A DNA stretch of 64,000 nucleotides from Immersiella caudata (lineage: Eukaryota > Ascomycota > Sordariomycetes > Sordariales > Lasiosphaeriaceae): the NCBI GenBank assembly GCA_030512335.1, contig JAULSU010000007.1, forward strand, positions 1,116,001-1,180,000, in the 5' to 3' direction. The notes beneath the pieces were generated by a model. The model saw only the letters and a list, made by a program, of their open reading frames with translations, ran no database searches and was not told the DNA's origin. How positions within the stretch are numbered: position 1 is the stretch's first letter; each line of letters begins with the position of its first letter. Both the position numbers and the translations under genes were made by a program. Below, piece by piece: positions 33,192 to 46,020 of this stretch.

Positions 33192-35980
33192 CTTGAGGCT
33201 AGTGGTGAGAATTGGGCCGAGTGAGTGAGTGAGTCACCAAGTAATTGGACAGGTGAGTGGGGAGAAAGGGGTTTTCAAGAGTGTGGCAGAGGGTTAGGGT
33301 TGTGTGAGTGGGAATGGGAAAGGGGTTGATGTTGTTTGTTCAAAAACATTTGGACTGCTACACAGTATTGGGTAGGGGGTGCTCTGTTTGAATATTCGCC
33401 ATCTTGTAGGTCTTTGATCTGATTGTGGCGTTTGTGACCCTCGGGGTCTTTTTCGGGGCGTGTTGGCCGCTTCTCCCCTCTGAATTTCAGCTCCGGGCTC
33501 TTAACTCAAACACAGGACGTGTCGGTACGTTCGGTGGCTTTGGGGAAGTCGTTACACGATAAAATCGCTCTATGTAGTAGCACCCTCAACCTTTAAGGCC
33601 CCGCGGTCTTGATGATGCTTGGCCGATGAACCCTACGTTTGCTGGAAGTAGCTTATATCCCTATGAGACCGTTAAGAGGGCTGACTACGGGCCATTTGTT
33701 TAGGATTATTTGGCCAAAGTTTTCATTGTCGGATGCTCACAGATTTGAGAGAGGAAATAGGCACCAGACTTGACTTTGCCCGAGCTCATGGAAGTCATGG
33801 TGCCCATGGAAGCTCCTCGAACGGACACCTCGAGATGTAAGTTGCAGAACACCGAGTAGTTAAGTGACCTGCGCTTCGAGGAGAACGCTGCGTGAACTCT
33901 TCGCGTCGTCGCATTAGAGTAGTTACACTAGTTATGTTTATATGACAAGGAGTTTTTCGGGATGATATCGGGCGCTTTGACTACGACCCGCTGGGTGTGG
34001 ACTCAGTCTAGCATCTGTCATGACGTCAAATTTTGAGGTTTTCTCAGCCTCAAGTCCGCTTTTGACGACAACCTAAAAGCGGTTGCAGCAATATGCGTGT
34101 GGGAACTGGCCTGCGAGGGCGGAATGGGCATCGGGCGTTCCGCTGGGTAGCCTAAGGTAATCCCGGCGCAATTCTAATTCCGTTGAATGCACTATGTAAT
34201 CGGAGGGTACGGGCTCATGAATGCCTTGTCGGATGATTCGGATTACACGGTGGGATGGGCTGCAGACTTTGCTTACTAGGAGGTCGATGACATGTCGACG
34301 ACTGATAGTCTACAGAAAGGCCAGCAGACCTTCGTGCAGGTTGGCACAGTGAACGAGGAATTTGCCAAACTGTGCAGCGGAGCAAATCACCCCTCCATCG
34401 ATGCAGGGTCCATTCTGCGCCCGGTGAGGTGTGTGTCACTGCCGCGCTGAACCACGTCGAGAGACATCTGCGGCAAGGGTGAAAACCACAGACCCCGCAG
34501 AATTCGCGATGCCGACCGTGGGCTTTCCACCGAGTCCGCCAGGCCCAAGAGCTTGGAGTCGGCGAATCTGGCGATTCAGGAGCACAACTGGGGGCAGGCG
34601 AGGGGCTCCGATTAGAACAGTTCCGACCCGGCTTTATCAGGAGCGGTCGGGGATCGCGTGGTTCGAACAGCGTGGAGGAATGGTGCCGCATTTCTGCCTC
34701 GGGCTCGCAGTTATCGAAGGGTCCGACATGTATCGCATCTCCCTTGATCGAAGAATGGGGGCGCATCAGAGAACAGGGCTCCGCAAGGGTTGCAATTCAC
34801 TGCGTGCCGAGCCAGGTAGGTGGAGGTGGAGAAGGTCGTGGCACGCATCGGGATATGTAGCGACGGGGGCTCTCTGCTAATCGCCAACCAACGTGGACCC
34901 ATGAATATGAAAAGCGTAATACCCCTCTGGGTCGTTTCTTCGCGTTTCCAAAACTCCGAACCGAATGTTTCGACCCCTCCCTGCCGTTGTGCGACTGCGC
35001 GAGCGGGCATCTGCAGTTTCGTCGTGTTCGTACTGATCAGCATACGCTGTGTCTGACTCTGATAGGATCCCATTCGCCTCTATGCGTAAACGCATGTCTG
35101 TCAGCGTAAAGCGTTTTGAAGGCCCAAATGGAAAAACCCCCATTATTTGATCTTTAGAGATGAGTTTCTTGGTGCCGAACCGCACGCGCTAGGCATGTCC
35201 TTGTTGCAAGAGGGTTGGGCAACCTGGGCCGGAAAACTCGCGAGAACCCCAACTCCCGAGCGACAGAAAGCCATCGTGCCACATGGTGACTGGCGACGTC
35301 GAGTGCCTACAATGCGTCAGCAGCGATTGGCTCGAGGTTCTCAAAGGGAGGGCAGGCTCGGAGAAATGTGGGAGCGGCATCGCATCAGATTCCCCACCAC
35401 CCCAAAACAAACAGAGCTCCTAGAAGCTCTGACCGTCCAGGGCTACGCAGAGGGTCTGACCCCGCACAGTTGGGCGCACACTGTGACGGCTGACAGCAAC
35501 AGAGAGCTTCGGATGTGCCGGAGACACCATGGCAGTCGCGACCAGGGAGCATCTTGGGCAGCCTGGGCAACTTCATGGCAATGTGCACGGATGGCCTGAC
35601 TCTCCGTTGCTTCCCACGGCGTATTTGCTGGCTTGGCCGGGGCAGAATTACCAATCATCTCTAGTAATCCGATTGCTATCATCATGTCTGCCTCATCCCA
35701 AATAAAAGCGTCCGCTCTCGGCATTGCCCGTCTCCCTCCACCTCCCTAACGCTTCCGGACGAAAACCTAGAGCTAAACCTTTCCCTCCTATTCTTTGTCT
35801 CCGCCCAGCGACTCGCCGACCGACAGCCCCTCGATTTTGATCTGGAACACCGGTAGGCGCGGGCTGGCTTCTCGTCATCCTAGCACCTCTTACAAAGCGT
35901 CGCGCACGTCGCTCATGTGCACATCGGCCCTGAATTGTCAACTTTTTTGCCAAGCCCCTGTCTGACAAAATTCGGCGTCC
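33192..35980. other. Intergenic, 2.8 kb, between divergent EFM5 and YTP1-like genes
   Basis: Holds the two promoters. Overlapping open frames of ~150-180 codons occur on both strands at 34215-34880, but their composition (Arg/Ser/Pro/Cys-rich, no hydrophobic core) looks like chance in GC-rich DNA. Nothing else is recognised. Confidence 0.4.
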
Positions 35981-37956
35981 ATGAAGACGCTCGCGACTTC
36001 GCTTCTGACAGTCGTCGCAAGCGTTGCGGTCTTGGGACTCGTGCCCACCGCCCTAGCCCATGGCGACGACATGAACATGGAGAAGGGCGAGGCCGACAAG
36101 CCTTTGCCCGAGGATCAGTATCCGCCGACCTACTTTGCGCTGACCGAGCACCGGGGGGCGATCTACGGCCATATTGGCCTCATGGTGCTGGCGTGGGTGT
36201 TCATTCTGCCTCCAGGTAACACGACCGACAAGTCCCCTAATTTCTCTGACCAGATTAGCTGACATCGGCTGCGTATAGCGGTCATGCTGTCCCTAGCTCG
36301 CTCAAGATATACGCTGGCGGCGCAATTTGCTTTCGCCGCGGTGAACGGCGCCGGGCTGCTGTTGGGGACCGTATATAATGCGTCTACGCCGGACCTGTAT
36401 CCCAACAATGCGCACCACAAGCTTGGCTGGATCGTTACCTGGGTTGTAGGCACACAAGCGGTAATTGGTCTCTTGGCGCGTGTTGCTGGTGTTTTCTCGC
36501 GCAAATCTGGGCTGGCAGGCCGATCCCATGAGCGCCAATCTTTCATTCCGGTCTCGACCGAAGCGATGGCGGAGCACGAGTCCCGCTTCTCGAAGGACTT
36601 CCGCTTCTCCAATGACAGCGGTCAAGGAACCGAGCGCCATACCGAGTCGCTGAGGAGCCACTCATCGTCATCCGGGACCGACTCGCCTCCGATTCCCATG
36701 CGGGAAGTTCCCCTCCGCAAGGAGTACGAAGCGCCCCACGACGATGATGATGAAGGCTTTGAGACCCACATTCCGAAAACTCGTGGCTCGGGCGCAGCTG
36801 GCTCGGCACTGCGGAAGGTCGCGGACATGATCTCGTCAAAGGTCTGGAGGGGCTTCATGTTTGCTTACAATTTGGTGGATCGCACGATTTTGATCCTTGG
36901 TTTCATCGTCATTTGCACGGGCGTCATCACCTTTGGCCGATTCTTCGTAAGTCTCCCCTATTCATTTTATGGAAGGGAATAGACAGTAACCATGTAGCAG
37001 GAGGGCCGCGGGATCTTTTCTGGGCTGGCGCATTGGATTAAAGGCGGTATTTTCTTCTGGCTAGGTCTCTTTACTTTGGGACGATGGGCGGGTAGCTTTG
37101 GGGAGCTCGGATGGGTAAGTTCTCCTGAACTACCAAGAGGTGCTTTCGTCTAATAATTTACCAGGCGTGGAACGTCAGGCCGAAGCAGGCCGGCCAGAAA
37201 TGGCGCCCATCGGCCGAATTCGTGGAAAGCTTTCTCATTTTTTTCTACGGCTCTACTAACATCTTCCTCGAGCACCTCGGGAACTGGGGAGGTGAATACA
37301 GTGCGCAGGACCTAGAGCACATTTCGATTACTGTGCTCTTCATTGGCGGTGGTCTTGTAAGTCTTCACGTCAGCGTGTCTACCGAGAGGTTGCTTACAAT
37401 TCGCTAGTTCGGTATGCTGGTAGAGTCGGTCCGTATTCGCGATCTGCTCAACGTTACGGTCACCGAAGCTGCCCAGAGTGCCCCTGAGCTCACCTACCGC
37501 GATGAAGAAAGCGACGAGCTTCGGGAGCCAGAAACTTATCCCTTTTCCATGAACCCCATCCCTGCTCTCGTCATCCTTCTCCTCGGGATTATGATGAGCT
37601 CCCACACCCAAGAGAGCATGATCTCCAGCATGGTGCACAAACAATGGGGCCAGCTACTCACCGGCGCCTCCTTTGCTCGCGGTCTCACCTATGTCCTCAC
37701 CTACCTCAAGCCGCCGAAGTCTATCTACCCTTCTCGCCCCCCAACCGAGATTCTCACCGCCTTTGGCCTCCTCTCAGGAGGTATCATCTTCATGGCTAGC
37801 GCTTCCGACACAATCGATGGCATGATCCATTACGAACTCGACGCCATGTTTATGTACACTGTCACTATGGGACTTGTAGGCCTGCTCATGGCCTGGGTCA
37901 TAATGGTGGTTGCTATCAAGGGATGGGCTGTCCGAAAGAAGCGCACCAGGGCATGA
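35981..37956 (+). CDS. YTP1-like multi-pass membrane protein (DUF2427 plus Ytp1 domain)
   Basis: Five exons: 35981-36215, 36279-36946, 37001-37114, 37165-37356, 37408-37956; 585 aa. A signal peptide (MKTLATSLLTVVASVAVLGL then VPTALA) precedes a His/Met-rich stretch (HGDDMNMEKG). The first part has cytochrome b561-like helices with histidines (GHIGLMVLAWVFILPP, NNAHHKLGWIVTWVVG). A hydrophilic Ser-rich loop (~150-260) follows. The C-terminal Ytp1 domain has many helices, including FLIFFYGSTNIFLEHLG, FIGGGLFGMLVESVR and IPALVILLLGIMMSSHTQ. Yeast Ytp1 is a mitochondrial/ER-type membrane protein of unknown role; the paired His residues suggest heme or metal binding but that is inference. Confidence 0.88.
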
Positions 37957-38521
37957 TCACACCACTGCCGGTACGGACAAGAAAAGAACATGGTGCAATG
38001 AATGTGTCTGGCTTTTGCATAGACGGAAGGATATACCCCTTTCTTGGTTGATTTGGCTTGGATTGAAACAACCTTTTTGGATTTGGATGCATCATCTATT
38101 AGAGATACCCGATTTTTATAGGAAGCAACACTGCACGACGTGAGTGCATTGGTACGGTACGGGTAATGACTTGGGGTTTAGCTGGGCTGGAGGAGGCCTG
38201 GCTAAGGAGAATACCTGTGCGATGGGTATGGTGGTCACCACGGTGTCGGCCAGGCATGGACTAGGCTATAGTAATGACTATTGATAATGATATGACAGCA
38301 TTTCTGTACGTTTGTCTTCATTTCTCTGCGGTCCGTATCTATATGACGGTTTTCACAACTTCAGAGAGCCCTGAAATGGTCAGCCGCCATGGGTGGTTGC
38401 TGGTCAGATTGAATAATGGGTTATCAGTACAAGATATCTAAGGCATAAGTGAATTACGCGTCCAGGCAACCAAACTCCGCGCATGCCGTACCTTTACCTG
38501 GATTCTAAACTTGATTTACCC
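37957..38521. other. Convergent 3' intergenic region
   Basis: 565 bp between the 3' ends of the YTP1-like and F-box genes. AT-richer than the exons. No gene seen. Confidence 0.5.
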
Positions 38522-40544
38522 TTAGTCGTCCGGATAGTACTCCTTTATGTTGGACACGAAGGTACACGTATGCCTGTCGAACCGCTTGAAGAACTTGCCC
38601 GCCAAGTAAAACAGCGAACTTGGTATGAGGTCCGGATTCGTGATTATCTCCATGTTATCTTGGTCAACGCGAAGCCGGTCAACACTTGGTTTCCTTGTGA
38701 GGGTTAGCAGAGCGTTAGCAAGGGGGAGGTTGCCAGGAATAAACATACAAGCAGGTGTAATATATCTTGCTGGGCCATTGTGCGTTCTCTTGCGGCGTGT
38801 CGGTGCCTATGTCGGCGGCATCAGCCTCCTCTTCTGCTTCATCGGTCGTCAGGTAGTGTGGTGTCGGCAGGGCTGTCGCGCCATTTGCTGCCCAGCCGTT
38901 GATGATCCCGATGTAGCCGTACCGTTTGTGACGGAATACCTGACCGATTCTGTAGAGCACGCGCGAGTGAATTTCCTGGGTGTACCTGCGGTTGACAGTG
39001 GGTTGTCGATTGTCAAGGTTCTGAAGCATATTCATGATAGCACGGACGTTCTCCCACCCGCGTCGCAAACGCTGCTGCGGCTGCGAGGCGATGAAACTGT
39101 CATACAAGGGGGCAAGGTATTTCTCAACGATCCAGGCGTCCTCGCTCCAGTTGAGGGCGAACTTATTGAGGAAGGAATCGAGGTTGGCGTCCCAGTGGAA
39201 GCTCGAGGTCTGCTTCATCAGTAGCTCAGCCCACATCGAGGCGTAGACAGCTGCTTCTAGGTTGAGATCGGGATCGCCGGCTCGTAATCGCTTCATCTCA
39301 ATCTCGTTATCGCCGCCCCTCTCCATGAGCTCGACTGCGGAGTATGAAGATTTAATGTTTTGCGCCAGCCGTGCTACTATGAGTGGGACTGGGGTTGCTT
39401 TGAGAAAGGCTTCAGATCCTAGGCTCCAGCCGAACTCGACTAATCGAGACCGGAGGTCGTCCAGGGTGACTTCGTCGTCGGATCCATACGGGTCCAAGTA
39501 CATGCTCTCCAGATCGCTGCCGGGTATCTCCTCCTCAGCCCCGTCGAGCGACATGCCAGGCGGGGCAAATACTGATGCGTGGACGTGACTCGGGAAGGCA
39601 CAACACGCACTCCTCATACCAAGCCGTTCAGCGACGCAGCAGAAAATGGCGCTGGAAACTATAGGGAGTGATGTATGGCCCTCTTCGGACAGAGCATGGC
39701 CCATTAGGCAATTCCTCAGATTGCGGTAGTTAATATCGGGTGCTTCCATGCCGGTGAGGTTGTTCGCCCTCAGCCATCGCACAAGGGCCAACGCTTTCTG
39801 CCTTGTTGACAGCTCCTCTAAGTTGGGATGCTCTTCCCGGAACTGCCCTGCAAGAGAATTGAGAGAATCGCAAATCTGCAAGTTGTCAGCCTTTGATATC
39901 AGATGGAGCTTGGACACATACATAGTCGAGGTCTTGGGGTTGGTCGTGCAGAACAAACATGTCAAAGGCGCCAACAGCTCGATCGAGACCTCTGGCGCTG
40001 AGGGCGGCCCCCTGGTAGCCGGACCAGACCTCTACCGCAATACCGCGGTGGATGCTGTCCAGGGCCGAATTTGCATAATACCTAACCACAGGTCAGCTGT
40101 GAGGAAGACACACGAAAAGACAGATACCTACCTCCTAGCCAAAACATCGTCGGCAGAATCAGGACAATGGCATTGCTCCAGCAGATAGTCCTTTGCATCA
40201 TAACCCTGCTCACATATCTGCTGCAGCTTTTTGAGCTGGCCAACCTTCGTTGTGAGAACGCCGTTGAGCAACCGCGCAACGTGTGTGTTACCCATCTTTC
40301 GTGTCAACCAGAGCTTCTTCCAGTTCACGGAAGATGCGCGTGCAGTGAGCTTTTCCTGGAAACCGTGGCTGGGATGCCAGTAAACGAAAGAGATTCGGCA
40401 GTAGTACTTCCACAGAAGAGACTCGTTGCCAAGGGTGTGGAAGCGGCGCGAGAGGAGCTGGATGGAGCCGAGCGTGTCTTCCGGGGAAACGAAGGTCAGG
40501 ATATGCCGGATGATCTCATCGGGGAATGCGTCGAGAGACGCCAT
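38522..40544 (-). CDS. F-box protein with transglutaminase-like (SirB1) and YccV-like domains, FBXO21 type
   Basis: Four exons: 40544-40132, 40081-39922, 39875-38749, 38693-38522; 623 aa. An F-box opens the protein (MASLDAFPDEIIRHILTFVS, then LLSRRFHTLGNESLLWKYYC). A SirB1/transglutaminase-like region includes RYYANSALDSIHRGIAVEVW, SLNSLAGQF and the LPIVSSAIFCCVAERLGM segment. The C-terminal YccV/hemimethylated-DNA-binding-like domain begins YRIGQVFRHKRYGYIGIING and ends DLIPSSLFYLAGKFFKRFD. This three-part layout is that of human FBXO21, a substrate adaptor of SCF ubiquitin ligases. An in-frame ATG 17 codons upstream (40595) is an alternative start. It diverges from the threonyl-tRNA synthetase gene with 489 bp between starts. 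Confidence 0.87.
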
Positions 40545-41033
40545 CGTGGCGAGGCGGCCCACCGCAGGTGAAAGTAAGCCTCTTGTAGCCTCCATGGAGG
40601 AGCTGCCGGGCGGTGTCACTGGTCTTGTCTTCCAATTTGAGCGTGTTTGTAGGGAATCCAAGTTGTTGTCCTGGCGCGGTTGGAGGGGTCCGGTCCCGGT
40701 CCCGGTCACTGCTCCCTCTTAAGGTAGGTTTTAGCGTAGCGCTGGAAATGCTGGAGCGAAACCGCCATACCCAATCTTGAAATGTCAATGCTGGTTCGCC
40801 GCATGCATTAATATCGAGGTGGCCCGAGCGTTTGTTCTGGAAGCCAACCAGCGGAGAGCGTCCCTTGACGGCGTTGATCGTGGCAGGGATGACTCCCTGA
40901 CCGCGGGGTAGAACCGTCCCACAACAATTTTCCCCCAAGCCCCTCCTCCAAGTGACTCAGATCGAGCTTCGAGATTCGACAACCGCCAAACTCACCTGGA
41001 AGTTTCGCAATTCGAACGCCTGAGACAGTGACA
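40545..41033. promoter_or_regulatory. Divergent promoter region of the F-box gene and threonyl-tRNA synthetase
   Basis: 489 bp between start codons. Contains three tandem GGTCCC/GGTCAC-like hexamers (GGTCCCGGTCCCGGTCAC) near 40692-40709. No assigned factor site. Confidence 0.4.
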
Positions 41034-43629
41034 ATGGAGAAAGTTGAAAAGGTCACCGAGGCGCTGAAGAAGGCTGCCATTGGCGGCGAGAAGAAGCCCA
41101 AGAAGGAGAAGAAGGCCCCCGCAGCCGACGCCGCCGACGCCGGTCCGCTCGAGCTCAACCCCCCCGCCGCGTTTATCCAGGAGCGCCTCGACCTGTTCGA
41201 CCGTCTATACAAGGAGCAGCAAGAGGAGCTTACAAAGCGGCCGCACGATGACATCAACATCACCATGCCCGACGGCAAAGTCTTGGTGGGCAAGTCGTAC
41301 GAGACTACGCCCGCACAGATCGCGGCTGGCATTTCCAAAAGTCTGTTGAAGCGCACGGTTGTCGCGAGGGTCGACGGGGAGGAGCTGTGGGATCTGGAGA
41401 GGCCACTGGAGAAAAGCTGCAAGCTGGAGCTTCTCGACTTCAACGACGACCAGGGCAAATTCGTCTTCTGGCACTCTAGCGCTCACGTCCTCGGGGAGGC
41501 TTGCGAGAGGAGATTTGGTTGCTCGCTCTGCATTGGTCCCCCTGTGGACAATGGATTTTACTATGAAATGGCTCTCCCCGGAGGCGCCGCTGTCCAGGCG
41601 AGCGATTGGGCGCCCCTTGAGAGCATTGTGGGCAAGATTGTGAAGGAGAAGCAGCCTTTCCAGAGACTGGAAATGAGCAAGGAGGACTTGTTGAAGATGT
41701 TCGCATACAACCCCTACAAGCAGCACATCATCAAGGACAAGATCGCGGACGGCACGAGAACCACTGTGTACAGGAACGGACCGTTGATCGATCTTTGCCG
41801 CGGTCCTCACGTCCCGGACACCAGCAGAATCGAGGCCTTTGCGATCATGAAGAACTCTTCCTCGTATTTCCTCGGAGACGCAAACAACGATTCGCTCCAG
41901 CGTATCTATGGCGTCTCCTTCCCCGACAAGAAGCTCATGGCTGCCCACAAGAAGTTCCTCGAGGAGGCTGCAAAGCGCGATCACAGGTTGATTGGAAAAC
42001 AACAAGAGCTCTTCTACTTTGAAGAAGCATCACCGGGCTCTGCTATGTGGTTGCCGCACGGCATGCGTATCCACAACGCGATCACAAACTACATCAAGGA
42101 GGAGTACTGGGACCGTGGGTACGATGAAGTCATGACCCCCAACATGTTCAACGTCTCGCTTTGGGAACAGTCTGGCCATCTTGCCCATTACAAGGAGGAC
42201 ATGTTCCTCTTGGACGTGGACAAGGAGCAGTTTGGTCTCAAGCCCATGAACTGCCCAGGTATGTTTCATGATCTGCCTCTCTGACGGCCGTGTACTGACG
42301 TGGACTGTAGCACACGCCATGATGTTCAGGCACAGAGTGAGTTCAGTCCGATTTACTCGGTTCGATTCACTGACCCCGTGATAGGATCGTAGCCACAAGG
42401 AGCTGCCTCTTAAATACGCCGACTTCGGCGTTCTTCACAGAAATGAAGCCAGTGGAGCTTTGAGCGGGTTGACCAGAGTCAGAAGATTTCAGCAGGATGA
42501 TGCTCATATCTGTAAGTCTTGGCTGCGCATTGTCTACTTCCTTTGCTGACAAAACAGTCTGCCGTGAGGACCAGATCAAGGATGAGGTCGCTGATCTTTT
42601 CGACTTTATGCGCAAATTCTACGGTATTTTAGGGCTTACGTTCAAGCTCAAGCTCTCGACCCGTCCCGAAAAGTACATGGGTGAGATCTCCACCTGGGAT
42701 GCCGCCGAGGCTCGTCTCAAGGAAGCACTTGACGAGTTTGCCAATGATGGAGGCGTGGCCTGGGAGCTCAACGCAGGAGATGGTGCTTTCTACGGTCCCA
42801 AGATCGATGTCGCTGTCCTTGACTGCCTCAACAGACAGTGGCAATGCGCCACCATTCAGCTTGACTTCCAACAACCCCAAAACTTCTCTCTGGAGTATCA
42901 GACGGCAGAAACGGTCCAGACTATTGCCGAGAAGAAGGGGGAGAAAGCCGCAGCAGCTCCAGCTCCGAAGGAGGAACCTGCAGCAGTTGATGAAGAGAAG
43001 GATAAGAAGGATGGCAAGAAGAAGCCATTGTTGGTGAAGAAGCCTCTCTCGCAGGGCTGCGCTCGGCCCGTCATGATCCACCGCGCGATGGCTGGCAGTG
43101 TCGAGCGTTTCACGGCCATTCTGTGTGAGCACTTCGCTGGAAAGTGGCCTTTGTGGCTTTCACCTCGCCAGGTCATCATTATTCCTGTCGGCATGGGCTT
43201 CCTTGACTACGCCAAGGAGGTTGCCGCGCTCCTCAAGAAGGAGCACTTCTATGCCGGTATGTAGTGAAGCCGGGTCTAGAATCCAGTTCAAGGGGCTAAC
43301 TCAACTACAGATGTCGATAGCAGCGGCAACACCCTCCAGAAGAAGATCCGCAACGGCCAGCTGGCTCAATGTAAGCTCAACTTCAACCCCACTGTCCCCT
43401 GCCCACTAACACTTTACCAGATAACTTCTGCTTCGTCGTGGGTGCCGATGAGAAGGCCAACAGAATGGTCAACATCCGTTACCGTGATGACACCTCCACC
43501 CAGGCACGAGACGTGCCTGTGCCCCTGGATGAGGCGATCGAGAAGCTCAAGAATCTCAAGGCCGAGAGGGGAATGTACAACCCCTTTCCTCATAAGAAGG
43601 AGGAGGGTGCTGAGGAGAAGAAGGCGTAA
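41034..43629 (+). CDS. THS1: Threonyl-tRNA synthetase, cytosolic
   Basis: Six exons: 41034-42258, 42311-42336, 42385-42511, 42558-43256, 43311-43370, 43421-43629; 781 aa. A Lys/Ala-rich leader precedes a TGS domain (INITMPDGKVLVGKSYETTP). The editing-like second domain carries the Zn-site signature HSSAHVLGEA and is followed by LIDLCRGPHVPDTSRIEAF. The class II catalytic core has LKPMNCPAHAMMF, motif 2 in RHRDRSHKELPLKYADFG and FGVLHRNEASGALSGLTRVR, and an anticodon-binding domain from WLSPRQVIIIPVG. A Lys/Ala/Pro/Glu-rich insert (EKKGEKAAAAPAPKEEPAAV and on) sits in the core just before GCARPVMIHRAMAGSVERF. The second exon is only 26 nt. The enzyme charges tRNA-Thr; the lack of a clear Arg-rich leader favours the cytosol, though dual targeting by another start cannot be excluded. 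Confidence 0.97.
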
Positions 43630-44284
43630 GGGAGCTCTCAAGACGAAAAAAAATATTTTTCGCTGGGCAATGTCAATGGCGTGCGTGTGTCGATCTAGAG
43701 ATTCTATAAGCAACTAGCAGTAGACCGAATGTAGCATGTCTCGAACTGAGCGGTCAATTCTTGATGTTAGATGGGCGTACCAGCCCCTGGCGGACAGAGG
43801 TGGAGATATCTAGAGCATACTTTTGTCGATGCCACAACCTCGGGCCGTAGAGAAGCCAAGTCCATTTCAGTGGGCCATCGTTCCTGGCGATTTCACTGAT
43901 AAACTGCCCAAGGGCTGTTGGTGTAAAAGGCCATCACCTGTGCACGCGTCTCTTTCCCTGCGTCTTCTACATCATGGCTCGACCCTCTCCCCGGACTTCC
44001 ACGAGTGCCATCAACACAGACCTAGGAAAGCCAATACCTTGCAATAGCAAAGCGTCATGTCTTAGTGGTATTCAGTCTAATCCGTGGGAACGCGCCGTAC
44101 GCAAAAACTACAAGTCAACACAGACCACCATTCGTTTCGTTACCTTGATCGTAAAGAAAACCACACTCTCTTCTCCTGCCTCCTGATTCTGATTTCTCAT
44201 CCCAACTCCTCCCTCTTCCTACCCTAGGAGCCAAAGGGGTATCAGTGCCGTACCGTAACCATCGAGAACCGTGGGAATCACAAT
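43630..44284. other. Convergent 3' intergenic region
   Basis: 655 bp between the ends of THS1 and the phosphatidylserine synthase gene. An A/T tract (AAAAAAAATATTTTT) at ~43646 is close to the THS1 stop. No gene seen. Confidence 0.5.
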
Positions 44285-45246
44285 TCAGGGCTTAGGGATG
44301 TGAATCGTCTTGCTCGTCATCATACACCCATGGATCATGAATGCCAAGACAACCGGGTGCACCTCCAACGGAGTACCCGCGAACCAGACACCGCCAGGGA
44401 GGTTATCGTGAATCCACCCGTTGGACACCCACCACGCCATGACAGCGTCAAGTCCAAGCGTAGTGGGGATGGGTGTTCCCTCAAAGTAGGCGGCTTTGCC
44501 GGTGGCGTCCTTGGGTATGCTCGAGGCGGTGACGTTGAAGCGCGCAAGGCGGGTGAGACCGCAGAGGACGAAGAACGCAAGGCAGAGGTGGTCGAGCGGG
44601 GTGCGGAAGCCGATTGCGAAAGCCACGGCGGCCGGGGCTACGCCGAAGGATATCTAAAACCGCGAACACAGATTAGCATTGTTAAAGTGAGATGAGATGT
44701 CGAGTAACGTGGGGAGGCGCACCAAGTCCGCGAGGGAATCCAACTCCTGCCCCATCATGCTGCTCTTCTTGCGCCACCTCGCAACCTTGCCGTCGAAGAA
44801 GTCGAAGAACAGCCCAAAGGGGAGAAACCCGAGCGCAACGTAGATATCAGAAATCGCTGAGGGGTCACCGGCGCAGTAGCGAAGCGACGAGAAGACGGAG
44901 AGAACACCGCAGAGGCCTGTCACGAGCACCCATCAATTAGCACCCTGCCTCACCCAACCGCCCATCGCAGCCCAAAGGGGTGCATGCTACTAACCATTCA
45001 ACTCCGTAATCAGATCCGCAAGATGCATCGCCCGCACCAGCGAGAAGTGTCCCGCTTCAGCGGATAATAAATCCTTCTGCTTGTCGTCTTCCCCACTCTT
45101 GTTAGCACCCACTCCGTCAGGTCTCGAGCGCTTCCCACGCGGATGCACATACAGGTCTCGTCGCTGGGCTCCCCAGTGACATCAACATCACCCTTCGCCT
45201 TGCCCCCATTGGCAGCCACCGCGGCATAGCTCGTTCTTTTAGACAT
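44285..45246 (-). CDS. CHO1: CDP-diacylglycerol-serine O-phosphatidyltransferase (phosphatidylserine synthase)
   Basis: Four exons: 45246-45153, 45087-44995, 44916-44723, 44653-44285; 249 aa. The short Lys/Ala-rich N-terminus (MSKRTSYAAVAANGGKAKG) leads to AGHFSLVRAMHLADLITELN and the first membrane helices. The CDP-alcohol phosphotransferase signature is complete: D101, D104, G105, A108, R109, G118, D122, D126 within FFDFFDGKVARW and MMGQELDSLADL. The C-terminal half has further helices and ends with HGCMMTSKTIHIPKP. The enzyme makes phosphatidylserine from CDP-diacylglycerol and serine in the ER. The first intron's acceptor is GGGGAAG, chosen because it is the only AG downstream of the GCTAAC branch site that keeps phase; this join (DET-Y-DDKQKD) is the least certain. 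Confidence 0.93.
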
Positions 45247-46020
45247 GCTGTCTGTCTCTTCCGTTTCTGCCTTTCTAGTACCTGTACTCCGCTCGCCGCT
45301 CAGCTGCAAGGTAGCCGACTCCCTGCAGTGAAATCGAATGTTCGTGTCAGGTATCTGGCGCGGTGAAGCAAAACAAAGTATCGCCCGTTCGTTTGCAATT
45401 ACTCTCGGGGTTTTAGACGCAGCACAAGAAGCAGGTACAGCGCAGTAACGAAGTCTCAAACTTGGGATGAAGGATGACGAGGAACGCAACCCAAGCGGCG
45501 GTGCAGCAGCAGGTGGTTTTTTACAACTTTCTCACAGCTGCAGGGGTTATGCCGTCATGTTTTGGCAGCCCCTCTCGCACCAGCCCGCAGAAGAGTCTTG
45601 GCGAAACTGGGCCCAGAGTCTAGACCGCCTTGCACTGGGGGTGCACGCCCCGCGGCAGTTCAAAGGCGATTTTGGCTTTTTGAGTTGGTCCTGTTTGGGC
45701 CTGGTGACTGGGAGGAATTACGTCACCCGGTTCGAGAGACCAACAACGACTGGATGGGGTTCCACAGCCATGACACCTTTTAAGATGCACGAGACGCAGC
45801 GATCAATAAGGTCTGCATCACTGGGCGTGATAGTCTCGAGACATTGTACCTCGCTCAACGATGCCATAGACGCCTTCCGGACTGCTCAGATACGATCTAT
45901 CTGAAAGGGTGCACTAAACATGCGTGTCTTACCATACTGGACGCCCTTCGTAGCCACTTCGGCGACACAGGTTGGCGCGTTTGTTACCTATCATAGCCGA
46001 GGCCAGACCGTCGCCTTCCT
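45247..46020. other. Intergenic, 774 bp
   Basis: Upstream of the phosphatidylserine synthase gene and downstream of the UCH gene. No gene recognised. Confidence 0.45.

Noticed and set aside
34215..34880. Overlapping long frames on both strands
   Set aside because: Composition typical of chance frames in GC-rich DNA; no splice structure or domain.
41205..42005. 266-codon open frame antisense to threonyl-tRNA synthetase
   Set aside because: Shadow of a GC-rich exon; the sense strand encodes an intact synthetase.
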